DNA of 5,401 nucleotides from Desulfobacteria bacterium. Its GTDB lineage: Bacteria > Desulfobacterota > Desulfobacteria > Desulfobacterales > C00003060. The position numbers and the translations under genes are program-made. Each line of letters begins with the position of its first letter. Position 1 is the stretch's first letter. A model generated the notes under the pieces. That model had not been told where the DNA came from. It saw only the letters and a program-made list of their open reading frames with translations, and searched no databases. This document shows positions 1-5,401 of this stretch, one piece after another. The stretch is taken from the NCBI GenBank assembly GCA_030145035.1, contig JAQYWL010000398.1, forward strand, positions 1 through 5,401, in the 5' to 3' direction.

Positions 1-1
1 A

Positions 2-751
2 GGAGACATTGTATTTGATCAAGTAGGTTTCAGGTATAAGCCAGGGCTGCCCTCTGCCCTTTTAAAGGTTTCATTTTCAGTGACATCAGGCCAGAGCATC
101 GGTGTGGTCGGGCCAACGGGAAGCGGCAAGACTACGCTCTGCCACCTGATTTCAAGGCTTCTTGATGTTACAGAAGGAGGTCTTTTAATTGACGGGGCAG
201 ATATTCGCCAGATACCCCTTGAAACCCTGCGAGCCCACATGGCGGTCGTGCCGCAGGATGCCTTTCTGTTTTCCGGAAGTATCCGGGATAACCTCTGCTT
301 CGGCAAGGAAAACGCCTCTGAAGAAGAGATCATACAGGCAGCTCGCGCCGCCCACCTGCATGACACCATCATGCGGTTTCCCGATCAATTCGACACACTC
401 ATCGGAGAAAAAGGGGTCACACTCTCGGGCGGTCAAAAGCAGCGCCTTGCGCTGGCAAGGGCCCTTCTTATCTCAGCACCTATCCTTATCTTGGACGATC
501 CCTTGAGTCAGGTGGATACAGAGACTGCTGCGGCCATACTGGCCAGTATCCGAAACTTTTCCCTTGAGCGTACCACGGTGATCGTTTCTCACAGGCTCAG
601 CCATGTGCGACAAGCTGACCTGATTATCGTGCTGGAAAGAGGACGCATAACCGAGGCAGGCACCCATGAGGGGCTAATCGCCCTGGAAGGGTATTACAGC
701 AGGATGTATAGCTGGCAGGAGATCGAGGAAGAATTGGATAATGCGACGTGA
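2..751 (+). CDS. ABC exporter subunit 1, C-terminal nucleotide-binding domain (5' end cut by window)
   Basis: This is the ATPase end of a half-size ABC exporter (MsbA/MdlA-like). It binds and hydrolyses ATP to drive export across the inner membrane; the substrate cannot be told. The frame is open from base 2, so the membrane domain lies upstream of the window and the GTG at 80 is internal. In the 249 visible residues: an A-loop Tyr near 12, Walker A GPTGSGKTT (37-45), Q-loop Gln 85, signature LSGGQ (141-145), Walker B ILILD (161-165) and H-loop His 197. The residue after Walker B is Asp 166 (codon 497-499) instead of the catalytic Glu, and the following stretch is DPLSQVD rather than the usual EATSSVD. 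Such substitutions are known in one subunit of heterodimeric exporters. The stop overlaps the next gene by 11 bp, so the two are almost certainly co-translated partners. The family assignment is firm; the heterodimer role is an inference. Confidence 0.96.
   Translation, partial: GDIVFDQVGFRYKPGLPSALLKVSFSVTSGQSIGVVGPTGSGKTTLCHLISRLLDVTEGGLLIDGADIRQIPLETLRAHMAVVPQDAFLFSGSIRDNLCFGKENASEEEIIQAARAAHLHDTIMRFPDQFDTLIGEKGVTLSGGQKQRLALARALLISAPILILDDPLSQVDTETAAAILASIRNFSLERTTVIVSHRLSHVRQADLIIVLERGRITEAGTHEGLIALEGYYSRMYSWQEIEEELDNAT
725..730 (+). promoter_or_regulatory. Ribosome binding site of exporter subunit 2, inside subunit 1
   Basis: GAGGAA lies 10 nt before the ATG at 741, within the last codons of the upstream gene. 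It supports the chosen start and coupled translation of the two exporter subunits. Confidence 0.6.
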
Positions 752-2705
752 CTACGGATATTTTGAAGAGGATCAACTGGGCAAGCCCTACGATCTAAGA
801 TTGCTAAGAAGGCTTTTTCCGTTCGTCCGCCCGTACAGTCTATTGTTCTTGCTTTCCATCGGGCTCGTTACAGCCATTACGGTCCTGGACTTGGCCCTCC
901 CTTATCTGACCAAGGTAGCTATTGACCGCTACATCGTGCAGGACAGCTCGGATGACAAGCCCGGAGCCTCCCGGCAACAACGGTTCTACCTGGCTGACCT
1001 GCGGAGGCCAAAGATTGAAAGGGTGGTCAGCCGGTATCCCTCGTTCTTTGAGGTTGAACGGCCCTATGCAAAGATCCGCTACGAAGATCTTTCTAAACTG
1101 ACCAAGGCAGACCTTGCGGATCTCCGGAAGGGGGATTATGCCGGGGTGGCCCGCATTGCACTGATCTTTATTGGCGTTGTCATTTGCCATTTTGTTTTCA
1201 GCTTTGGTCAAGTGATCATTATGGAATATACCGGACAATCAATTATGCACGACCTGAGGTTAACCCTTTTCAGACACATCCAGGGGCTCTCCGTGGCATT
1301 TTTTACCAGAAATCCGGTAGGACGACTGGTGACCCGCATGACCAGTGATGTTCAGAACATGCACGAGTTTTTTACTTCTATTATCACCGTACTTTTCAAA
1401 GATATCTTTCTTGTCCTTGGCATCACCGTCGTACTTTTGCTTATGAACTGGCAACTTGCTCTGGTCTGTTTCCTGATGCTTCCGTTTATCTTCCTGGCCA
1501 CAGCCCACTTCAGCCGGCTGGCAAGGGATGCCTTTCGGGAACTTCGGGTAAAAATTGCAGAGATCAACACAAGGCTTCAAGAGACCATTGATGGTATTCG
1601 TATCGTCCAGTTATTTTTGCAGGAGAAGAAAAACTACGAACGCTTTCGCAAACTCAACCACGAAAACTACCTGGCCGGAATACGCCAGATCAACATATTT
1701 GCAGTGTTTATGCCTGCTATCGAAATATTGAGTTCGGTGACCACAGCGCTGGTTATATGGTATGGGGGCGGGCGTGTGCTGTCCGAAACCATTAGCCTCG
1801 GAGTCCTGGTCGCCTTCATTTCCTACATGAGGATGTTTTTCCGGCCCATACGCGATATTGCGGAAAAGTACAACATCATGCAGTCGGCCATGGCTTCGTC
1901 TGAGCGGATTTTTCTCCTTCTTGACACACGGGAGCAGATTGCCGAGCCCAAGGTCTCCGGGCGGATACCGGGTAAAGGGGCCGCTGTTTCCTTTGACAAC
2001 GTCTGGTTTTCCTATGTGGGAAGTGACCGGGTGTTGAAGAATATCTCATTGACGGTTCGGCATGGCGAGACCGTTGCCATAGTGGGGCCGACCGGGGCGG
2101 GCAAATCGACCATCATCCACCTTCTTGAACGGTTTTATGACCCAACCAAAGGAAGGATCACTCTCAGCGGGGTTGACATACGTGAGCTTCCCAAAACCCT
2201 TTTGCGTGCTCGCATGGCCCTTATCACTCAGGATGTGTTCCTGTTTGCAGACACCATAAAACGTAACATTACGGAAGGAAACCCGGTCCTTACGCGCGAG
2301 CGGCTGCAAGAGATTGTTGCAGCTTCTAACATGGAGCGGTTGATCCAGAGCCTTCCTGACGGGCTCGACACCGTACTGACGGAAGGGGGACGCACCCTGT
2401 CAGGCGGTGAGCGTCAGTTGGTGGCCTTTGCCCGGGCCCTTGCCCGCGATCCTGAGATTCTGATCCTTGATGAGGCGACCTCGAGTGTAGATACGGAGAC
2501 GGAACGCTTGATCCAGGAGGCAACCCTAAAACTAATGCAAAATCGCACGGCCATCGTGGTGGCCCACCGGCTCTCCACCATACGCCATGCCGACCGTATC
2601 ATAGTCCTTCACAGGGGCCGTATCAGAGAGGTGGGGTCACATAACGAACTAATAGCCAAAGAGGGACTGTACTATCGATTGTACCAGTGGCAAGGGGTAT
2701 CATAG
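741..2705 (+). CDS. ABC exporter subunit 2, fused permease and ATPase (654 aa)
   Basis: This is a complete half-transporter of the MsbA/MdlB-like type IV exporter class, located in the inner membrane. The membrane domain covers about residues 25-370, with likely helices near 33-57, 137-160, 213-235, 236-256, 316-340 and 350-367. The ATPase domain follows: A-loop Tyr 425, Walker A GPTGAGKST (449-457), Q-loop Gln 497, signature LSGGE (553-557), Walker B ILILD (573-577) with catalytic Glu 578, D-loop SSVD (581-584) and switch His 609. All motifs are canonical, unlike the partner upstream. About 70 mostly polar residues (66-134) are inserted between TM1 and TM2, where many relatives have a short loop; on the usual topology this part is periplasmic. 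The ATG at 741 was chosen because GAGGAA (725-730) sits 10 nt upstream and the overlap suits translational coupling. The substrate is unknown; lipid, drug or peptide are all possible. Confidence 0.97.
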   Translation: MRRDYGYFEEDQLGKPYDLRLLRRLFPFVRPYSLLFLLSIGLVTAITVLDLALPYLTKVAIDRYIVQDSSDDKPGASRQQRFYLADLRRPKIERVVSRYPSFFEVERPYAKIRYEDLSKLTKADLADLRKGDYAGVARIALIFIGVVICHFVFSFGQVIIMEYTGQSIMHDLRLTLFRHIQGLSVAFFTRNPVGRLVTRMTSDVQNMHEFFTSIITVLFKDIFLVLGITVVLLLMNWQLALVCFLMLPFIFLATAHFSRLARDAFRELRVKIAEINTRLQETIDGIRIVQLFLQEKKNYERFRKLNHENYLAGIRQINIFAVFMPAIEILSSVTTALVIWYGGGRVLSETISLGVLVAFISYMRMFFRPIRDIAEKYNIMQSAMASSERIFLLLDTREQIAEPKVSGRIPGKGAAVSFDNVWFSYVGSDRVLKNISLTVRHGETVAIVGPTGAGKSTIIHLLERFYDPTKGRITLSGVDIRELPKTLLRARMALITQDVFLFADTIKRNITEGNPVLTRERLQEIVAASNMERLIQSLPDGLDTVLTEGGRTLSGGERQLVAFARALARDPEILILDEATSSVDTETERLIQEATLKLMQNRTAIVVAHRLSTIRHADRIIVLHRGRIREVGSHNELIAKEGLYYRLYQWQGVS

Positions 2706-2756
2706 ACGCCCCGTTCTCTTGACCACGGCAAGTCTGCCCGGCCATTATGCACTCCA

Positions 2757-3914
2757 TTACGCCACAGCCTGCTCCCTTTGCCGGCGACGATAATCAAGCA
2801 TTTCATCCGGCTTCTTTTCTGCGGTTCCGTTGATAAATGCCTCGGTCATCCGATAGGCTTCATCATCGGTGTATTGTCGGGGTGGGTGTTTCATGAAATA
2901 GGCTGACGGCCCGTACAGGACGCCACCCTCACTCCGGTCCAGCGCCAGCTTGCCACAGCGGATGGCGTCAATGGCAACACCGGCGGAATTAGGAGAATCC
3001 TCCACTGAAAGGCGCAACTCCAGGTTCATGGACACGTCCCCGAACAGCTTGCCCTCCATGCGAATAAAGCACACCTTGTTATCCTTTTGCCAGGCCACAT
3101 AGTCGCTGGGCCCGATGTGGATATTTTCGTCATCCAGCCGCTTGGCCGCAACCGACTGGACAGCCTCTGTTTTCGACTCTTTTTTGGACAGGAGGCGGAT
3201 GCGATTGAGCATATTTAGGAAGTCGGTGTTGCCGCCGGTATTGAGCTGGTAGGTGCGCTCCAGCTTGACACCCCTTTTCTTGAATAGATCGGTGAGGGTG
3301 CGATGGGTTATGGTGGCTCCGAGCTGGGCCTTGATGTCGTCGCCAATGACAGGGATGTTCTTCTCCTCAAAACGTTTGGCCCAGAAAGGATCGCTGGCTA
3401 TGAATACAGGCATATTATTCAGAAAGGCAACCCCTGCCTCCAGGGCGCACTCCGCATAGAACCGGGTGGCCTCTTCAGATCCCACCGGAAGGTAGTTCAA
3501 GAGAATCTCTGTTTCCGATTCCTTGAGAACCCGGATAACTTCTCCCCTGTCAGGTTCCGGCTCATCAGCCAGGACAAAGGTGTATTTGTCATCGTAGTCC
3601 CGCATATGTTCGGAGAAACCGTCCAGAATCCTCCCCATCCTCACAATGGTGCCGATTTTCTGAACATCCTTGTAAAATACCGTGGTGCAATTGGGCTCAG
3701 CGAAGATGGCCTCTGCCACGTCCCTGCCAACTTTTCGCTTGTCGATGTCAAACGCTGATACCACCTCGATGTCGCAAGGTTTGTATCCGCTGATGTCCCA
3801 ATGCATCAGACCTATGGCGTCTTCCATGTCCTTATACCTATAATAATTGATTCCCTGAACCAGTGAACTGGCGCAATTCCCGACCCCAACAATTCCGATC
3901 CTAATGTTTTGCAT
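2757..3914 (-). CDS. ino1: myo-inositol-1-phosphate synthase (inositol-3-phosphate synthase), 385 aa
   Basis: This cytoplasmic NAD-dependent enzyme turns D-glucose 6-phosphate into 1D-myo-inositol 3-phosphate (EC 5.5.1.4), the entry step to inositol lipids and inositol solutes. The N-terminal Rossmann motif is GIVGVGNCASS (7-17). Other family blocks are NYLPVGSEEA (140-149), GDDIKAQLGAT (191-201, with a conserved Lys 195), NTGGNTDFLNM (226-236) and SPNSAG (307-312). The length of 385 aa fits the shorter archaeal/actinobacterial-type enzymes rather than the larger eukaryotic ones. The ATG at 3914 is supported by GGGAGG (3925-3930) 10 nt upstream and by the glycine-rich motif starting right after it. 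It is transcribed towards the exporter genes and separated from the next minus-strand gene by 331 bp, so it probably has its own promoter. No phosphatidyltransferase or inositol monophosphatase is in view, so the fate of the product is open. Confidence 0.97.
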   Translation of the reverse strand: MQNIRIGIVGVGNCASSLVQGINYYRYKDMEDAIGLMHWDISGYKPCDIEVVSAFDIDKRKVGRDVAEAIFAEPNCTTVFYKDVQKIGTIVRMGRILDGFSEHMRDYDDKYTFVLADEPEPDRGEVIRVLKESETEILLNYLPVGSEEATRFYAECALEAGVAFLNNMPVFIASDPFWAKRFEEKNIPVIGDDIKAQLGATITHRTLTDLFKKRGVKLERTYQLNTGGNTDFLNMLNRIRLLSKKESKTEAVQSVAAKRLDDENIHIGPSDYVAWQKDNKVCFIRMEGKLFGDVSMNLELRLSVEDSPNSAGVAIDAIRCGKLALDRSEGGVLYGPSAYFMKHPPRQYTDDEAYRMTEAFINGTAEKKPDEMLDYRRRQREQAVA

Positions 3915-3924
3915 CAGTTGTCAA

Positions 3925-3930
3925 CCTCCC
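3925..3930 (-). promoter_or_regulatory. Ribosome binding site of ino1
   Basis: On the minus strand GGGAGG, within AAGGGAGG, lies 10 nt before the ATG at 3914. This is a strong Shine-Dalgarno match that fixes the ino1 start. Confidence 0.75.
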
Positions 3931-4096
3931 TTCTTCACATCATGAGATTCGCGTGGACTTCTCGACCACAACAGACGAACATGTTGCAAACACCTGTTGG
4001 CACAAACCAGCGCCATTCAGAGGACAACCACGCTGTTGCCGGAAGCTGCGGCCTAAACTGACAGCCATCCCAAATTGTATATACTGGACGGAGAGG

Positions 4097-4115
4097 GGCT
4101 CTCGAGAGGAGAGCC
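4097..4115. repeat. 7-bp hairpin in the ino1 upstream region
   Basis: GGCTCTC (4097-4103) and GAGAGCC (4109-4115) are perfect inverted arms around a 5-nt loop. The segment also contains the 10-bp palindrome CTCTCGAGAG (4099-4108). No T-run follows on either strand, so it is not a standard intrinsic terminator. It could be an operator or a leader structure. Confidence 0.5.
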
Positions 4116-4162
4116 AGGGTTAACATTTGGAAAGCAATAACAGGTAATTAGCAATCCGTTAG

Positions 4163-4172
4163 GGCCATGGCC
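4163..4172. repeat. 10-bp perfect palindrome GGCCATGGCC
   Basis: A perfect 10-bp palindrome in the ino1 upstream region, about 50 bp downstream of the possible -10 in the ino1 direction. It might be a protein-binding site, but a palindrome this short can also be chance. Confidence 0.3.
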
Positions 4173-4220
4173 ATCAATTGGCAGGCAGATCGCAACACTC
4201 CAAATACCGTATGGACCAAT

Positions 4221-4249
4221 TTCTTATCTGTTTTAAGCATGTTTGTCAA
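4221..4249 (-). promoter_or_regulatory. Possible sigma-70 promoter for ino1
   Basis: On the minus strand a perfect -35 hexamer TTGACA (4249-4244) is followed after exactly 17 bp by TAAGAA (4226-4221), which matches only three of six -10 consensus positions. The -35 overlaps the TGA stop of the small CxxC gene. If used, it would give ino1 a leader of about 300 nt. The poor -10 keeps confidence low. Confidence 0.35.
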
Positions 4250-4506
4250 GCCTCTACAACGGTTCTACTGCAAAAGTTGCTTTTCTTTGACACCGCGCGC
4301 GGGGCTACTTTTTTATGCTCGCTATCGTAGCTTAAGCCCCGCGATTGCGTCTGATCTCCGTTCTTGTCAAAACCTGCAACCCATCCACACCTCCAACATC
4401 TTTCGGCAGAAGAAACGCCGTTGTAGTCACCCATGGAGCCTACCAACACCTCTGTCTCCTGGTCGCACCGCGGGCAACTGCGACCGGACTTTTTCCACTG
4501 TACCAT
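4246..4506 (-). CDS. Small protein with two CxxC pairs, candidate zinc ribbon (86 aa)
   Basis: I do not recognise the family. The first half reads like a small zinc ribbon: CPRC at residues 11-14 and CWRC at 37-40, followed by GWVAGFD. Four cysteines in two knuckles 22 residues apart would suit one zinc ion. The tail (about 50-86) is basic and polar, rich in Lys, Ser and Arg, with one more Cys at 79; it has no visible domain and overlaps a 9-bp inverted repeat. The frame stays open further upstream into coaX, but the ATG at 4506 was chosen because AAGGAGG lies 8 nt before it. The gene starts 94 nt after the coaX stop on the same strand, so co-transcription with coaX is plausible. Function is unknown; nucleic-acid or protein binding is typical of such ribbons but is only an inference. 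No signal peptide or membrane segment is seen. Confidence 0.65.
   Translation of the reverse strand: MVQWKKSGRSCPRCDQETEVLVGSMGDYNGVSSAERCWRCGWVAGFDKNGDQTQSRGLSYDSEHKKVAPRAVSKKSNFCSRTVVEA
4298..4343. repeat. 9-bp inverted repeat with nested hairpin in the tail of the CxxC gene
   Basis: CGCGGGGCT (4298-4306) and AGCCCCGCG (4335-4343) are perfect inverted arms around 28 nt. Inside the loop GCTA-TCG-TAGC (4321-4331) forms a second small stem, and an A/T-run lies next to one arm. There is no T-run after the outer stem on either strand. It overlaps the C-terminal codons of the small gene. Confidence 0.55.
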
Positions 4507-4514
4507 GGGCTTTT

Positions 4515-4521
4515 CCTCCTT
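4515..4521 (-). promoter_or_regulatory. Strong ribosome binding site of the CxxC protein
   Basis: On the minus strand AAGGAGG sits 8 nt before the ATG at 4506, an essentially ideal Shine-Dalgarno sequence and spacing. It is the main reason to call the small gene real and to prefer this start over upstream in-frame ones inside coaX. Confidence 0.8.
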
Positions 4522-4524
4522 GCT

Positions 4525-4544
4525 CTGGGGCGGATATGCCCCTG
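4525..4544 (-). repeat. Short GC hairpin just before the CxxC gene's ribosome binding site
   Basis: GGGGC (4527-4531) and GCCCC (4538-4542) form a 5-bp stem around a 6-nt loop, with one more C-G pair beyond a T-T mismatch. On the transcript it ends a few bases before AAGGAGG. No U-run follows it in the coaX direction, so it is not a standard terminator for coaX. Confidence 0.4.
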
Positions 4545-4600
4545 ACAGTAGCTGGTCGTTTTTTGGAAAGGGTAGGGTGCTCTGCTGAGGGCAGGAAATG

Positions 4601-5374
4601 CTATTTTTTTTGCGCCCTGTCGTAAATGACGCTAAGCCCTTCCAGGGTAAGATGTGGTTCAACTGCCTCGATGGTCTCTGCCACCTCTGCCATAAGTTCG
4701 GCCAGACCACCCGTGGCAATAACTTTGGGCACCGGATCCATCTCCTTTTTGATTCGTCTTACGATCCCATCTACAAGACCTGCACAACCATAGATGATAC
4801 CTGCGTTCATGCTGCTGATGGTATCCTTTGCAATCACGCACTTTGGTTTCACAAATATTTCCACCCGCGGGAGCTTAGAAGCCTTTTGAAAGAGGGCTTC
4901 CGAAGAGATCAAGATGCCTGGGCTGATAGCGCCACCCAGGTAGGCGCCTTCATCTGAGATGCAGTCAAATGTCGTAGCAGTGCCAAAGTCAACGACAATT
5001 AGGCTCGTGCGGTATTTGTGAAACGCTGCAACGGCGTTCACGATGCGGTCTGCTCCCACCTCCTTCGGATTATCGTAGAGTATGGGCATGTCTGTAAATG
5101 TAGTAGCATCGACCAACAGCGGCTCATGATGAAGGTATTTCGTGCAAAAACTATTCAGGATGTTTACCATGGGAGGTACCACGCATGAGATAATAGTCCC
5201 GGTGATGGACCCCAACTTCGTACCCTCACTCGAAAACAGATTCTTGATCAGCAGGTGGAATTCGTCCTCGGTCGCATCCTTTTCGGTTCGTAGGCGCCAA
5301 TGATGGATGAGGCGGTCACCATCATAGACTCCGATCACAGTGTTGGTGTTCCCTATATCAATAGCCAGCAACAT
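4601..5374 (-). CDS. coaX: Type III pantothenate kinase (257 aa)
   Basis: This cytoplasmic enzyme phosphorylates pantothenate with ATP to 4'-phosphopantothenate, the first committed step of coenzyme A synthesis (EC 2.7.1.33). It belongs to the ASKHA (acetate kinase/Hsp70/actin-like) fold. Motifs in order: the phosphate-binding DIGNTNTVIG (6-15), GADR (107-110) with the presumed catalytic Asp 109, VDFGTATTFD (128-137) with the Asp 129 linked to monovalent cation binding in the family, GGAISPG (147-153), TISSMNAGIIYG (185-196) and ATGGLA (220-225). The length is normal, and the frame runs through to a natural TAG. The ATG at 5374 is placed correctly just before the first motif, but it has no good Shine-Dalgarno sequence, so it may depend on translation of an upstream gene outside the window. 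Type III enzymes are known to be insensitive to CoA feedback. The small CxxC gene follows on the same strand. Confidence 0.97.
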   Translation of the reverse strand: MLLAIDIGNTNTVIGVYDGDRLIHHWRLRTEKDATEDEFHLLIKNLFSSEGTKLGSITGTIISCVVPPMVNILNSFCTKYLHHEPLLVDATTFTDMPILYDNPKEVGADRIVNAVAAFHKYRTSLIVVDFGTATTFDCISDEGAYLGGAISPGILISSEALFQKASKLPRVEIFVKPKCVIAKDTISSMNAGIIYGCAGLVDGIVRRIKKEMDPVPKVIATGGLAELMAEVAETIEAVEPHLTLEGLSVIYDRAQKK

Positions 5375-5401
5375 TCTTAGTTCGCTTCGCTCACAATTGG
5401 A

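Larger units (their letters stand above)
3915..4245 (-). other. 331-bp gap upstream of ino1, probable leader and control region
   Basis: No convincing gene was found here on either strand. A 63-codon minus-strand frame (4126-3935) has no ribosome binding site and resembles no family I know. The stretch holds a promoter-like pair at its far end and three dyad symmetries: GGCCATGGCC at 4163-4172, a 7-bp hairpin at 4097-4115, and CAACAG/CTGTTG arms at 3969-3999. A second -10-like stretch, TATACAAT, occurs on the minus strand around 4076-4083 but has no matching -35. The region most likely carries the ino1 promoter and 5' leader; no known riboswitch class was recognised. Confidence 0.5.

Noticed and set aside
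2726..2740. Possible terminator hairpin CGGCA-AGTC-TGCCCG between the convergent genes
   Set aside because: The stem is five pairs with a bulge and no T-run follows on either strand, so a terminator call is not supported.
3303..3758. 151-codon plus-strand frame inside ino1
   Set aside because: It is the antisense shadow of a clearly conserved enzyme and shows no family features of its own.
3999..4016. Sigma-54-like TTGGCAC on the plus strand
   Set aside because: The -12 element TTGC is absent at the required spacing and no plus-strand gene follows.
3935..4126. 63-codon minus-strand frame upstream of ino1
   Set aside because: No ribosome binding site, no recognisable motif, and a composition unlike a real protein (clustered Trp, Pro and Cys).
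4167..4625. 152-codon plus-strand frame running across the CxxC gene into the coaX end
   Set aside because: No ribosome binding site, no family resemblance, and it lies antisense to better supported genes.
4507..4719. Upstream in-frame extension of the CxxC gene into coaX
   Set aside because: It would overlap over 100 bp of coaX in another frame, and the ideal ribosome binding site points to the ATG at 4506.
5385..5401. AATTGTGAGCG on the minus strand before coaX, matching half of the lac operator
   Set aside because: Only one arm matches; the rest of the operator and the symmetric half are missing. A match of about 11 bases is likely chance.

Overview
The window looks like ordinary chromosomal DNA from a mid-GC Gram-negative bacterium. 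A Desulfobacterota (deltaproteobacterial) origin is my best guess, based on the style of the ABC exporter pair, a bacterial inositol-phosphate synthase and a stand-alone type III pantothenate kinase. That placement is an inference and was not tested by any search.

Plus strand, 2-2705: two overlapping genes for a type IV (MsbA/MdlAB-like) ABC exporter. The first is cut by the left edge, so only its nucleotide-binding domain is visible. The second is complete at 654 aa, and its start overlaps the end of the first by 11 bp. The first subunit has Asp where the second has the catalytic Glu after Walker B, as expected for a heterodimer with one impaired ATP site. The second subunit also carries an enlarged periplasmic loop between TM1 and TM2.

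Minus strand, 5374 down to 2757: coaX (type III pantothenate kinase, the first step of CoA synthesis), then a small 86-aa protein with two CxxC pairs (a zinc-ribbon candidate) behind a very strong ribosome binding site, then, after a 331-bp gap, ino1 (myo-inositol-1-phosphate synthase). ino1 converges on the exporter operon across a 51-bp gap with no convincing terminator. The gap upstream of ino1 holds a possible promoter, whose perfect TTGACA overlaps the stop codon of the small gene, and several dyad symmetries.

No mobile element, CRISPR array, tRNA or rRNA was seen. There is no clear sign of a new multi-gene system. The least explained parts are the small CxxC protein, the hairpins around it, and the long structured leader of ino1.
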